Positions 25,327-34,625 of a stretch of 51,237 nt of DNA are shown piece by piece (the first letter of the stretch is position 1; every line of letters starts with the position of its first letter). The translations under genes and the position numbers were made by a program. The notes beneath the pieces are model-generated. The model searched no databases, was not told the origin of the DNA, and saw only the letters and a program-made list of their open reading frames with translations. The stretch comes from an uncultured Opitutia bacterium. Lineage in GTDB: Bacteria > Verrucomicrobiota > Verrucomicrobiia > Opitutales > Opitutaceae. The stretch covers positions 1 through 51,237 of the forward strand of contig CAIMAQ010000070.1 in NCBI GenBank assembly GCA_903839035.1, given 5' to 3'.

Positions 25327-25345
25327 TTTCACTTAATAAGTGAAA
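25327..25345. promoter_or_regulatory. 19-base palindrome, candidate operator
   Basis: TTTCACTTA and TAAGTGAAA form nine-base inverted arms around a single A. This is an AT-rich island in GC-rich sequence. It lies between divergent genes, about 95 bases ahead of the glutathionyl-hydroquinone reductase start and 110 from the sugar isomerase start. The size and symmetry fit a dimeric repressor of the MarR, HxlR or TetR type, but no regulator gene is adjacent. Confidence 0.5.
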
Positions 25346-25439
25346 ACGACCCGGGCTCCGATCGAAGGGGAACGGCGCGTTCCTGCTGGAATTCAGTTCC
25401 CCGCCTTGCCTGATGCGAACGCGCGCGCACACTTTCCCC

Positions 25440-26354
25440 ATGGCCACGAGCGCGCAGTTTCCCGAGGAGAGCAGCGAGGAGGGGGAATTCGAGCGGCAGG
25501 AGGATGCGTTTCGCGGCTGGGTCCGGGCCGACGGCTCCACGCCCTACGCGCCCGCGCCCGGCCGGTATCACCTTTATGTGTCACTGGCCTGTCCCTGGGC
25601 GCATCGCGCGCTCATCGTGCGGCACCTCAAGCGGCTGGATGCGGCGATTGGCTGCACGGTGGTGGACCCGGTCCGCGACGAACGCGGCTGGGCGTTTCGC
25701 GAGGGCGCCGGGTTTTCGCGGGATCCGGTGAACGGCTTTGCCTTTCTCCGCGAGGCTTACCGCGCCTCCGCGCCGGATTTTCGCGGGCGCTGGACGGTGC
25801 CGGTGCTCTGGGACAAGCAGACGAAACGCATCGTGAACAATTCCGAGGACGACCTCTGCCGGATGTTCAACTCGGAGTTCCCCGCGAGCGCACCCGGCAC
25901 GCCGGACCTGTTTCCGCCGGAGCTCGCCGCGGAGCAAGCGGCGCTGAGCCAGCTCATCTACGAACGGGTGAACAACGGCGTGTACCGCGCGGGCTTTGCC
26001 ACGAAGCAGGCGGTCTATGAACGGGCCGCGCGGTTGGTTTTCGCGACCCTCGATACGCTGGAAGCCCGACTCGCCGGCCGGCGGTACCTGTTCGGCGATC
26101 GCATGGTGGAGACCGACTGGCGCCTCTTCTGCACCCTGATCCGGTTCGACGCGGTCTACCACGGCCACTTCAAGTGCAACCTGCGCCGCATCGTCGACTA
26201 CCCGAACCTGCTGCGTCTCCTCCGGGATCTGTACCAGACCCCCGGCATCGCCGAGACCGTCAATTTCGACCACATCAAGCGCCACTACTACGTCACCCAC
26301 ACCGAGATCAATCCGACGCAAATTGTCCCCATCGGTCCCGAACCCTATTTATGA
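25440..26354 (+). CDS. Glutathionyl-hydroquinone reductase (Xi-class glutathione transferase)
   Basis: This enzyme removes glutathione from glutathionyl-hydroquinones (YqjG/ECM4 family). The 304-residue protein has the diagnostic active-site segment LACPWAHRALI with Cys51, the later VPVLWDKQTKRIVNNSEDDL and, in the C-terminal helical domain, ETDWRLFCTLIRFDAVYHGH then FKCNLRRI, a family hallmark. ATG 25440 gives the usual N-terminus. Its TGA stop overlaps the start of the next gene (ATGA), so the two are translationally coupled. The palindrome about 95 bases upstream may control the pair. Confidence 0.92.
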   Translation: MATSAQFPEESSEEGEFERQEDAFRGWVRADGSTPYAPAPGRYHLYVSLACPWAHRALIVRHLKRLDAAIGCTVVDPVRDERGWAFREGAGFSRDPVNGFAFLREAYRASAPDFRGRWTVPVLWDKQTKRIVNNSEDDLCRMFNSEFPASAPGTPDLFPPELAAEQAALSQLIYERVNNGVYRAGFATKQAVYERAARLVFATLDTLEARLAGRRYLFGDRMVETDWRLFCTLIRFDAVYHGHFKCNLRRIVDYPNLLRLLRDLYQTPGIAETVNFDHIKRHYYVTHTEINPTQIVPIGPEPYL

Positions 26355-27373
26355 AAACACTCATCATTGGTGGGACGGGGCTCATCTCCACGGGCATAGT
26401 GAAGGCGCTGCTGAAGCGCGGGGCGGCCATCACGGTGTTCAACCGCGGCCAGACCGAAGCCCGGCTGGGCGGCGGAGTGAAGCACCTCGCCGGCGACCGT
26501 AACGACTTCGCAGCCTTCGAATCCGCCATGGCCGCCGCCGGCCCGTGGGATGTCGTCATCGACATGATCTGCTTCCGCCCCGAGCAGGCGGAAAGCGACG
26601 TCCGCGCCTTCGCCGGGCGCTGCGGGCACTTCATCTTCTGCAGCACCGTCTGCACCTACGGCAACACCCAGACCGGCCTCCCCACCCTCGAAACCACGCC
26701 GCAGGCGCCCCTCTCGGCGTACGGCCGGGACAAGGTCGCCTGCGAACAGGTTTTCCTGCGCGCCCACGCGGCAAAAAAAATGCCCGTCACGATTTTCCGC
26801 CCGTCGCACACCTACGGCCCCGGCGGCAATGTCATCAACAACCTCGGCTGGGAGGCGACCTTCATTGACCGCCTGCGCCAGGGCCGGCCGATTGTCGTCA
26901 GCGGCGACGGCCACGGGCTGTGGCAGAGCGCGTATTCCGAGGATGTCGGCGTGGGTTTCGCCCATGCCGCGGGCAAACCCGCCTGCTTTGGCGAGGCCTA
27001 CAACATTGTCGGTGACGAGATCGTGACGTGGGACGAATACACCCAGCGCACCGCGGCGGCCATCGGCGCGCCGGCCCCGCGCCTCGTGCACATCCCCACC
27101 GATCTGCTGCTCACACTCGACCGTGCGCGCTACGCCGCGCTCGAGGAAATCTTCCGCTTTCACGGCGTCTACTCCAGCGCGAAGCTGAAACACGACGTGC
27201 CCGAGTACCGCTCCGCGATGCCGTATGCCGAAGGCGTGCGCCGCACCGTCGCATGGATGGATCAGCACCGGAAAATCGCGGCGGCCGACAGCGACCCGCA
27301 GGAGGACCGCCTGGTCGCGGTGTGGGACCAACTCTCCCGCGACCTGCAAAAACAGCTCGGGACCCGGGCGTAA
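26351..27373 (+). CDS. NAD-dependent epimerase/dehydratase (extended SDR)
   Basis: The 340-residue protein opens with the Rossmann motif MKTLIIGGTGLISTGIVKAL. FIFCSTVCTYG precedes YGRDKVACEQ, where the extended SDR usually has Y-x-x-x-K; here the Tyr is in SAYGRDK, so the pair is complete. RPSHTYGPGG matches the substrate region. The atypical SDR group with this layout includes chloroplast-type isoflavone-reductase and UDP-sugar epimerase relatives, so the substrate is uncertain. The start codon overlaps the stop of the glutathionyl-hydroquinone reductase gene by four bases. Confidence 0.85.
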   Translation: MKTLIIGGTGLISTGIVKALLKRGAAITVFNRGQTEARLGGGVKHLAGDRNDFAAFESAMAAAGPWDVVIDMICFRPEQAESDVRAFAGRCGHFIFCSTVCTYGNTQTGLPTLETTPQAPLSAYGRDKVACEQVFLRAHAAKKMPVTIFRPSHTYGPGGNVINNLGWEATFIDRLRQGRPIVVSGDGHGLWQSAYSEDVGVGFAHAAGKPACFGEAYNIVGDEIVTWDEYTQRTAAAIGAPAPRLVHIPTDLLLTLDRARYAALEEIFRFHGVYSSAKLKHDVPEYRSAMPYAEGVRRTVAWMDQHRKIAAADSDPQEDRLVAVWDQLSRDLQKQLGTRA

Positions 27374-27400
27374 ATGGCCCCCGCGCCCACGATCCGGCGC

Positions 27401-28873
27401 TTACCCCGTCGCCTCGAGGTCGATGTACCCGCGAAACACGTCCGTGTAGACCAGTTGCACGCGGAGACGGTCGCCGACTTTCAAGCCGGCAAAGCCGTTG
27501 ACCAGCTTTCCTTCCACCGGGGGATGGGCCAGGCGGACATAGGTGCCCTTGTCGGACGCACCGGTGACGGTGGCGTCGAATTTTTCCCCGATCCGCGGAG
27601 TGAGCAGCATCGCGGCGGCGGATTTCACCACCTGCCGCTCCACTTTCTTCGCCGCGTCCTCCTGCTCGGTGCAGTGCAGGGCGAGGGCGGTCAGTTCGTC
27701 GTTCGGATAGGGCACGGACTGGTGCGCCAGCGCGGCCTTGAGCAGACGCTGGGTCAGCAAATCCGGAAACCGGCGGTTCGGCGCGGTCGAGTGCGCGTAG
27801 TTTTTCACCGCGAGGCCGAAGTGCCCCGGCGCCGTGCCGCCGGGAAATTCCACGACGTACTCCCCCGCGCCCAGCAGCTTGATCACGCTGAGGGACAGGT
27901 CCGGGAAATACGCCGGGTCCGCATCCTTCGCCGCCAGCAGGAATTTTTCGAGGGCGAGGCCGTCGGCCGCCTTGGGCAGGGTGAAATTCCGCGCCGCGGC
28001 CAGCTCGACGATCCGGTCCCAGTGCGCCGGCGTGCGCACCACGCGCCGGACCGAGGGAAATTTTCGGGCGGCCAGAAACAGCGCCGTCACGCCGTTGGCC
28101 GCGACCATCAGCTCCTCGATCAGGTTCTTGGCGACGTTGCTCTCGTCCGCCCGCAGGTCCTGCAGGATGTCGCCGACAAACACCGGCCGGGCTTCGATCG
28201 TCTGGAGTGAGAGCGCGCCGCGCATGTGGCGGCGCGTGCGTAGCAGCTGCGCCGTGCGGTGCTGGAGCCGGAGGTTTTCCTCGAGCCCGGGCACCGCGCC
28301 GATCGCAGGCGGCCGGGGCCCCGTGCCATCGAGCCACGCGGCCACGCTGTTGTACGCCAGCTTGGCCTGGTTGCGCACGACCGCCTCGAACACGTCCGAC
28401 CGCACCATCTCGCCTTCCGGCGAGAACACCATTTCCACGATCACGGCGAGCCGCTCGGTGCCGAAATTGAGCGAGGTCAGGTTCGTCGACAGCTTCTCCG
28501 GCAGCATCGGAAAGATCTGGCCCGCGGTGTATACCGAGGTGGTGTTTTCCCGGGCGTGCGCGTCGATCGCCGAATTCTGCCTGACCAGCGCAGCCACGTC
28601 CGCGATCGCGACCCGCAGCATGACCTCACCGCCGGGCAACGCCTCGGCGACGGAGAGCTGGTCAAGGTCTAGCGAGTCATCGTTGTCGATCGAACACCAC
28701 AGCAGCGCCCGCAGGTCGCGCGTCGCGGCGGTTTTCACCGCCGGGCCGTGGATCGCGGCCAACTCGAGCAGCGCCGCGGGGGAGAAATCCGGCTCCAGGC
28801 CCCGCTCGATCATCACGCGGTGGGCAATCCGTTGCAAAACGACGCGGGACTGTCCGGAGGAGGGAGTGGTCAT
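27401..28873 (-). CDS. RNB-domain exoribonuclease (RNase II/R-like)
   Basis: This is a 3'-5' exoribonuclease of 490 residues, shorter than RNase R (about 750) or RNase II (644). The catalytic aspartate cluster is SIDNDDSLDLDQLSV (61-75). IFPMLPEKLSTNLTSLN and later HSTAPNRRFPDLLTQRLL match RNB motifs II and IV. The N-terminal cold-shock domains are absent. About 70 C-terminal residues (ATVTGASDKGTYVRLAHPPV onward) resemble an S1-type RNA-binding fold. This short architecture also occurs in plant-chloroplast and cyanobacterial-like RNB proteins. It converges on the epimerase gene with 27 bases between stops. Confidence 0.9.
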   Translation of the reverse strand: MTTPSSGQSRVVLQRIAHRVMIERGLEPDFSPAALLELAAIHGPAVKTAATRDLRALLWCSIDNDDSLDLDQLSVAEALPGGEVMLRVAIADVAALVRQNSAIDAHARENTTSVYTAGQIFPMLPEKLSTNLTSLNFGTERLAVIVEMVFSPEGEMVRSDVFEAVVRNQAKLAYNSVAAWLDGTGPRPPAIGAVPGLEENLRLQHRTAQLLRTRRHMRGALSLQTIEARPVFVGDILQDLRADESNVAKNLIEELMVAANGVTALFLAARKFPSVRRVVRTPAHWDRIVELAAARNFTLPKAADGLALEKFLLAAKDADPAYFPDLSLSVIKLLGAGEYVVEFPGGTAPGHFGLAVKNYAHSTAPNRRFPDLLTQRLLKAALAHQSVPYPNDELTALALHCTEQEDAAKKVERQVVKSAAAMLLTPRIGEKFDATVTGASDKGTYVRLAHPPVEGKLVNGFAGLKVGDRLRVQLVYTDVFRGYIDLEATG

Positions 28874-29048
28874 GGGCTATTTCCTGAGTGCCAGCTGCCG
28901 CTGGCGTGGTCAATGAAGGCCTTTCCTTGGTCCCGAACACGCCGGAAAGGTTGCGGCCGGAGTGATTTCCGTCCGCGCGGATTGACAGGGACCGGTGCGG
29001 GCCGGTTGGCTGCTGTGGTCAGGAGCCCAGCGTGGTCACCCCGCCCGC

Positions 29049-30158
29049 ATGAACCAAACCCGCCGCACCTTCCTGAAACACGCCTCCCTGCTCGCGGCCA
29101 CCGTGCCGCTCGCACGCCTGGGCCTCACCGCCGCCGTACCAATGCCGGATCCCGCGCCCCGGCGCCGGCCGCTGATCACCGGCAGCTTTCTCGACATCCA
29201 GCACGTCAACACCTGGGACGCCCAATACTGGATCGACGAGTGCCGTGAGTGGCGGGAGGGAAACTGGGCCGCACTCATTGCCGAAATGAAGGCCGCGGGG
29301 CTCGACACCGCCATCCTGACCAACTGCGCCCTGTGGGGCCGGCCGCTTTATCCCGCGAACCCCCGGACCGTCGGCCGCCAGCTGCCCGTGCCGTGTCCGG
29401 ATCCCGTGGGCGCGATCGTCCGCGCCTGCGAGCAGCACGGCCTCGGGCTTTACCTCGGGCTCGGCGCCTTCGGCCGCTACTCGCTCAACGCCAATCCCGA
29501 CCTCACCCCTGAGCACGACACCTGGCTGGCCGCCCTGGCGGAGGACCTGCGCGAAAAATACGGGGCCTCGCCCGCGTGGCGCGGATTTTACCTCTCCGCC
29601 GAGGCGCACGCGGTGAAAGGCGGCGACCTCTTCGAGCCGGCGGACTGCGCCAAGACTGCGCGTTTCGTGAAATCCATCCGTGAGCACGTCCCAGAGGCGA
29701 AGCTCATGATGTCCCCCGCCCACCTCGGCCGCCCGCGGCCGGAGCAACTCGACCCGCTCCAGCGCCAGCTGGAGCAGCTCAACGTGGACATCGTCGCCTA
29801 CCAGGACCATGCCGGTTTCGAGAAACTTTACCCGGACCTGAATTTCAACGAGGCCGCGGCCGGCTACGCGCTGATCAAGCCCCTCCATGAAAAAGCCGGC
29901 CAGCAGCTGTGGGTGAACTGCGAGGTGTTCGAGTACACCGAGAAACGCCCCGACGGCCGCCGGGTCTGCACGCCCTGTCAGTTCGAGCGGCTCGAGCGCC
30001 AGCTGCTGGCCGCGGCGCCGGTCGCGGACAAGATTATCATTTACCAGTACCAGGGCCTCATGAACCTGCGGTCCGAAAAAGTGAACATCGGCGCCCCGGG
30101 CACGGTTGAGTTGCACGACGCCTACCTGAAATTCCGCGCCGCGCAGCTCGCCTCCTGA
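29049..30158 (+). CDS. Tat-exported DUF4434-type TIM-barrel protein
   Basis: The 369-residue protein has a twin-arginine signal (MNQTRRTFLKHASLLAATVP). The mature part opens LITGSFLDIQHVNTWDAQYW then AALIAEMKAAGLDTAILTNC, the DUF4434 pattern of glycosidase-like TIM barrels. Glu and Asp residues in GFYLSAEAHA (barrel strand 4) and in VDIVAYQDH and LWVNCEVFEY are placed like acid residues of family-5-type hydrolases. Activity is not established for the family. The following gene encodes a protein with almost the same Tat signal, just eleven bases downstream, so the two probably act together outside the membrane. Confidence 0.8.
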   Translation: MNQTRRTFLKHASLLAATVPLARLGLTAAVPMPDPAPRRRPLITGSFLDIQHVNTWDAQYWIDECREWREGNWAALIAEMKAAGLDTAILTNCALWGRPLYPANPRTVGRQLPVPCPDPVGAIVRACEQHGLGLYLGLGAFGRYSLNANPDLTPEHDTWLAALAEDLREKYGASPAWRGFYLSAEAHAVKGGDLFEPADCAKTARFVKSIREHVPEAKLMMSPAHLGRPRPEQLDPLQRQLEQLNVDIVAYQDHAGFEKLYPDLNFNEAAAGYALIKPLHEKAGQQLWVNCEVFEYTEKRPDGRRVCTPCQFERLERQLLAAAPVADKIIIYQYQGLMNLRSEKVNIGAPGTVELHDAYLKFRAAQLAS

Positions 30159-30169
30159 CCTCCCCCGCC

Positions 30170-31666
30170 ATGAACCAGACCCGCCGCCGCTTTCTCCAAG
30201 CCTCCACCCTGCTCGCGGCGGCGCTCCCGCTGGCGAAGCTCCGGCTCGACGGCGCCGGGCCCGCGGCTGCGCCGGCCGGGGTCCCGCCGGTTGGGACGCC
30301 GGCGGGGCTGTTGCGCGAGATCCTCTTCACCCCCGGCAACACCGCGGAGCGGAAAAACAGCTACGACCGCTTCGAGCTGATGCAGAAGTCCGCCTTGAAC
30401 CCCGTCTTCACCGCCGAGCAGCCGTGGGAGGAGAGCGGCCTCGACTGGGGGAGCGTGATCCGCTCGCGGCTCGACGGGAAATTCAAGTTTTTCTACAGCA
30501 CCGAGTTTCCCGGCCACGTCGAGGGCGCCGTCCTCATCGACAACTCGATGCAGGGCAAAAAACAGTGCGTCGTGTGCTACGCCGAGTCGGACGACGGCCT
30601 GCACTGGCGCCGACCGGCGCTGAACCGGTACTTCGCCGAGCAGTTTCCCGGCAACAACATCATCCTCCACTGGCCCGCCTACTTCAACGACTCCGTCTCC
30701 GTCATCGAGGACTGGCATGAGCGCGATCCCGCGCGGCGTTACAAGATGCTGATGTACCACCATGACGTGGCGGACCTCGACCAGCGCGGCGGCTGCCTGC
30801 TGGTTTCGCCCGACGGGCTGCAGTGGACGCCCACCGGCACCGTCCTGCCCTCGCAGGACGCGGAGTCGCTCTGGCAGGATCCGGCGGGCCGCTACTACGG
30901 CTTCCTCAAGGACCGCCTGGCCGACCAGCGCAGCCGGACGCTGGTGCACAGCGACGACTTCAAGACCTGGAGCGAGCCGCAGTGGATCATCACGCCCGAC
31001 CACGGCGACAACGCCGGTACGAATTTCTACAACCAGACCGCCTTCACGCTGGCCGGCCGCACGCTGGGATTCCTCAACGTGTTCGATGTCGCGAGCCAGA
31101 CCACGTGGATCGAGCTCCTGGAGAGCGGCGACCCTCTCAACTGGCGCCGCATGCCCTCGCGTCCCCGCCTGCTCGGGCCTGGCGCCCCCGGCTCCTACGA
31201 TGGCGGCGGGACGTATCTCGGTCTGGCCGAGCCCATCCTCGTCGGCGACGAGCACCGTTATTATTATTACGCGTCGGCCGACCGGCACGATGACGCCGCC
31301 GCCGGGCGGCTCGCCGCGCTGAAACCGTCGCTCGCCTTCGCCACCTTCAAAAAGAACCGCCTCGTCGGCCAGCAGACCGAGGGCGACGGCTATTTTTCGA
31401 CCCTGCCCTTCATCTGTCCGGGCGGAAAACTATTCCTCAACTTCGTCGGCGCCGAGGACGTCACCGTGTCCATCAAGCGCGCCGGCTATGGCATCGAGTA
31501 CGAGGGCTTCGCCCAGCCGGACTGCCATCCCGTCACCGGTGACCAGCCGCACGCCGCGATCACCTGGAAAACGAAGGCCACCCTCGACGAGCTCAAGGGC
31601 AAGTACATCCGCCTCCGCGTGCACGGCCGGAACCTCTCGGCCTACAGCGCGGTGTTCGAGGCCTGA
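30170..31666 (+). CDS. Tat-exported beta-propeller glycosidase-like protein
   Basis: The 498-residue protein starts MNQTRRRFLQASTLLAAALP, a Tat signal nearly identical to that of the preceding gene. The mature protein has repeated blades with W-x-R, D-x-x-R-Y-K and G-R-Y-Y-G patterns (ARRYKMLMYHHD, LWQDPAGRYYGFLKDRL, DFKTWSEPQWI), as in GH32/GH43/GH130-type five-bladed propellers. The C-terminal region after residue 380 resembles a small beta-sandwich (KLFLNFVGAEDVTVSIKRAG and later KYIRLRVHGRNLSAYSAVF). The substrate is unknown. It ends nine bases from the convergent transporter gene. Confidence 0.8.
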   Translation: MNQTRRRFLQASTLLAAALPLAKLRLDGAGPAAAPAGVPPVGTPAGLLREILFTPGNTAERKNSYDRFELMQKSALNPVFTAEQPWEESGLDWGSVIRSRLDGKFKFFYSTEFPGHVEGAVLIDNSMQGKKQCVVCYAESDDGLHWRRPALNRYFAEQFPGNNIILHWPAYFNDSVSVIEDWHERDPARRYKMLMYHHDVADLDQRGGCLLVSPDGLQWTPTGTVLPSQDAESLWQDPAGRYYGFLKDRLADQRSRTLVHSDDFKTWSEPQWIITPDHGDNAGTNFYNQTAFTLAGRTLGFLNVFDVASQTTWIELLESGDPLNWRRMPSRPRLLGPGAPGSYDGGGTYLGLAEPILVGDEHRYYYYASADRHDDAAAGRLAALKPSLAFATFKKNRLVGQQTEGDGYFSTLPFICPGGKLFLNFVGAEDVTVSIKRAGYGIEYEGFAQPDCHPVTGDQPHAAITWKTKATLDELKGKYIRLRVHGRNLSAYSAVFEA

Positions 31667-31674
31667 CCCCCGGA

Positions 31675-32370
31675 TCACGAGATCCAGTGGGCGATGGCAA
31701 ACGCCGCCGCCGCCGCGAGGCCACCAATGATCGTGGTCTGCAGCGCGCTCCGGATGACCGGCACGCCCGTGAAGCGGCCCTTGATCCCGCCGAAGATCGC
31801 CAGCGCCAGCAGCGTCACGGTCACCGAGACCTTCAACGCGCTGTGCGCGTCCGGCAGGACCAGATAGGCGCTGAGCGGAATGATGCCGCCGACGATGTAC
31901 GCGCTGGCAATCGTCAGCGCGCTCTTCCAGGCGCGATGGGGATTCGGCTCCTCCAGCCCGAGTTCAAAGCGCATCATGAAGGTCACCCAGTCCTTCGGCC
32001 GCTTCCGCAGCGACTCGACGACCGTGTGGCATTCCTCGTGGGTGAGGCCGTAGGTCAGGAAAATGTCGCGGACTTCCTGGGCCTCGTCCTCGGCCCGCGT
32101 GATGATCTCGGTTTCCTCGCGCACCTTCTCGCTCGCATAATGCTCGGCATCGCCGCGCGCCGCGAGATAGCCGCCGAGGCCCATCGCGATTGAGCCCGCC
32201 GCGATCTCGGCGAAGCCGGCCGTGACGATCAGTTGCGTCGAGGAAATCGCCCCGGTGAGCCCCGCCGCGAGGGCGAACGGCACCGTCAATCCGTCGGACA
32301 TGCCAATGACGATGTCCCGGACGGACGCCCCGGCCGTGAAATGCTTCTCGATGTGTGGTTCGCTGGGCAT
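31675..32370 (-). CDS. VIT1/CCC1-family iron/manganese transporter
   Basis: The 231-residue protein has five predicted membrane helices. The conserved first-helix region VRDIVIGMSDGLTVPFALAA includes the metal-selective D and M residues, and SIAMGLGGYLAARGDAEHY contains the second-helix GGYLA motif. Between helices 2 and 3 lies the cytoplasmic metal-binding domain, rich in Glu (REETEIITRAEDEAQEVRDI). These proteins exchange Fe2+ or Mn2+ for protons. ATG 32368-32370 is chosen over an upstream start because the latter adds a non-family segment. It diverges from the amine oxidase gene. Confidence 0.9.
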   Translation of the reverse strand: MPSEPHIEKHFTAGASVRDIVIGMSDGLTVPFALAAGLTGAISSTQLIVTAGFAEIAAGSIAMGLGGYLAARGDAEHYASEKVREETEIITRAEDEAQEVRDIFLTYGLTHEECHTVVESLRKRPKDWVTFMMRFELGLEEPNPHRAWKSALTIASAYIVGGIIPLSAYLVLPDAHSALKVSVTVTLLALAIFGGIKGRFTGVPVIRSALQTTIIGGLAAAAAFAIAHWIS

Positions 32371-32514
32371 GGCGCAGGATGAGCCGGGGGCGGATTGTGT
32401 TGCAAGCGAGCAAGTGCGTAGCACTGGATCTGCCCCGGTGGGGCCCGGATCAAATCAGGCGAGTCCCCCGCCTGCTTCCCCGCCTGCTTCCCCGCAACCC
32501 GTCCCACCCGCACC

Positions 32515-34422
32515 ATGGCCACCTTCCTTCATCCCCTCGAACCGTTGAGTGCCGCGGAGGTCCAGCAGGCCGTCGCGCTCCTCAAGTCCGCCGGCAAGGT
32601 CACGCCGACCACCCGCTTCGTGTCCGTCAGCCTGGAGGAGCCCGCCAAGGCCTTCGTGCACGCGTTCACCGGCCGGGAAGCGGTCACCCGCGAGGCCTTC
32701 GCCGTCCTCTTCGATAACGGCACCAACTCCTGCTACGAGGCCGTGGTGTCACTCACCGACCGCAAGCTGCTCTCCTGGCAGCACCTCCCGGGCGTCCAGC
32801 CGAGCATGACTGCCGACGAGCAGATCGAGTGCGAGCAGGCCGTGATCAACAGCCCCGAGTTCAAGGCCGCGCTGAAACGCCAGTACGGCATCGAGGACAC
32901 GAAGCTCGTCATGGTGGATATCTGGAGCGCCGGAAACTACGGCTCCGAGGAGGACCGCACGATGCGGCTCGCCCGGCCGCTGTGTTTCCTGCGCATGGAC
33001 CCGACCGACAACGGTTACGCCAAGCCCATCGAGGGCCTGCGGCCCGTCGTGGATCTGAATACGATGAAGGTCATCCGCGTGGACGAGCACGGCCACTGGC
33101 CGCTCCCGCCGCAGTCGGCCAACTACGCCGCCGACCGCGTCAAGAATCTGCGCACCGACATCAAGCCGCTCAGCATCATGCAGCCCGAGGGCCCGAGCTT
33201 CACCGTTGAGGGCTACCAGGTGAGCTGGCAGAAATGGAGTTTCGTCATCGGCTTCACCGGCCGCGAGGGACTGGTCCTCAATCATCTCTGCTACCAGGAC
33301 GGTGCGAAAAAACGCTCCGTGCTGTACCGCGGCTCACTCTCGGAAATGGTCGTGCCCTACGGCGACCCGGCCCCGCAGCAGGCGCGCAAGAATGCCTTCG
33401 ACGCCGGCGAGTACGGCCTGGGCTATTGTGCCAACAGCCTCGAGCTGGGCTGCGACTGCCTCGGCTTCATCAAGTATTTCGACGGCCAGCTCTGTACCAG
33501 CCGCGGCGAGCCGCTCACGATCAAGAACGCGGTCTGCATGCACGAGGAGGATTATGGCATCCTCTGGAAACACACCGACCGCCGCCTGGCGACGCCCGAG
33601 GTCCGCCGCTCGCGCCGGCTGGTCATCTCGTCCATCGCGACCGTCGAGAACTACGAGTACGGCTTCTTCTGGTACCTGTACCAGGACGGCAACATCCAGT
33701 TTGAGATCAAGCTCACCGGCATCCTCTCCCTCGGCGCGCTGCCGCCGGGCGTCAAGTCTCCCTACGGCGCGATGATCGCGCCGCAGCTGTACGCGCCAAA
33801 TCACCAGCATTTTTTCAACATGCGCCTCGACCTCGATCTCGATGGCACGGCCAACTCCGCCTACCAGGTGGATGTCGTCCCCGACGCGCCCGGGCCGGAA
33901 AATCCCTTCGAGAACGCCTTCCGCGCGCAGGCCCGCCTGCTGCAAACCGAGCAGGAGGCACGCGCCAACCTCAGCGTCGAGACCGCCCGCATCTGGAAAT
34001 TCACCAACCCCGCCGTGCTCAACGCCGTCGGCGAACCCGTCGCCTACAAGTTCATGCCGGGCGACAACTGCTGCCCCTTCGCCTCGAAAAAAGCCTGGTG
34101 GCGCAAGCGGGCCGGTTTCGTGGACCACCACGTCTGGGTGACGCCCTACCGCAAGGAGGAGCGCCACGCCGCGGGGAACTTCCCCAACCAGAGCTCGGGC
34201 GGCGACGGCCTGCCTCGCTGGACCGAGGCCAACCGCTCCATCACCGGCACCGACCTCGTGCTCTGGTACACCTTCGGCCACACGCACCTGCCGCGGCCAG
34301 AGGATTACCCGGTCATGCCGGCGGCCTACATCGGCTTCATGCTCAAGCCGACCGGCTTCTTCACCGAGAACCCGGGCAACGACGTCCCGCCCTCGATGTC
34401 GCATCACCAGCCCATGGCGTGA
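32515..34422 (+). CDS. Copper-containing primary amine oxidase
   Basis: This enzyme oxidises primary amines to aldehydes, H2O2 and ammonia. The 635-residue protein has the topaquinone motif TVENYEY at 376-382, with Tyr380 as the cofactor precursor. Copper ligands are His430 and His432 in PNHQHFF, and a third His in FGHTHLPRPEDYPVMP. Asp296 in NAFDAGEYGLG is the catalytic base. There is no signal peptide, as in the intracellular Arthrobacter-type enzymes, so amines would be taken up first. The start at 32515 fits the N2-domain beginning. It is flanked by an inverted repeat pair downstream. Confidence 0.95.
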   Translation: MATFLHPLEPLSAAEVQQAVALLKSAGKVTPTTRFVSVSLEEPAKAFVHAFTGREAVTREAFAVLFDNGTNSCYEAVVSLTDRKLLSWQHLPGVQPSMTADEQIECEQAVINSPEFKAALKRQYGIEDTKLVMVDIWSAGNYGSEEDRTMRLARPLCFLRMDPTDNGYAKPIEGLRPVVDLNTMKVIRVDEHGHWPLPPQSANYAADRVKNLRTDIKPLSIMQPEGPSFTVEGYQVSWQKWSFVIGFTGREGLVLNHLCYQDGAKKRSVLYRGSLSEMVVPYGDPAPQQARKNAFDAGEYGLGYCANSLELGCDCLGFIKYFDGQLCTSRGEPLTIKNAVCMHEEDYGILWKHTDRRLATPEVRRSRRLVISSIATVENYEYGFFWYLYQDGNIQFEIKLTGILSLGALPPGVKSPYGAMIAPQLYAPNHQHFFNMRLDLDLDGTANSAYQVDVVPDAPGPENPFENAFRAQARLLQTEQEARANLSVETARIWKFTNPAVLNAVGEPVAYKFMPGDNCCPFASKKAWWRKRAGFVDHHVWVTPYRKEERHAAGNFPNQSSGGDGLPRWTEANRSITGTDLVLWYTFGHTHLPRPEDYPVMPAAYIGFMLKPTGFFTENPGNDVPPSMSHHQPMA

Positions 34423-34440
34423 AGGGATCCCAATCTGTTC

Positions 34441-34567
34441 TTACAGGAGGCAACCGAGGGAACGGAGGAAGGGGCGCAGGAGACCGACCCTCGTTTTGCA
34501 GGCCGCGAGCTTGCGCGCGCTTCAAAGAGCGCCTGTACCTCTCCGTTCACTCAGTTACCTCCTGTAA
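34441..34567. repeat. Facing TTACAGGAGGtAAC repeat arms
   Basis: The left arm (34441-34468) reads TTACAGGAGGCAACCGAGGG then AACGGAGG. The right arm (34540-34567) is its inverse with 24 of 28 bases matching. The spacer of about 70 bases holds a GC-rich hairpin (GCGAGCTTGCGCGCGC). The pair fills the gap between the amine oxidase and PhyH genes. Confidence 0.8.
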
Positions 34568-34625
34568 AACTGTCTTGGTTTACGAAGTGACTCCGGAGGC
34601 TGCCCTGCCGTAGTTTCCCGCTCCC

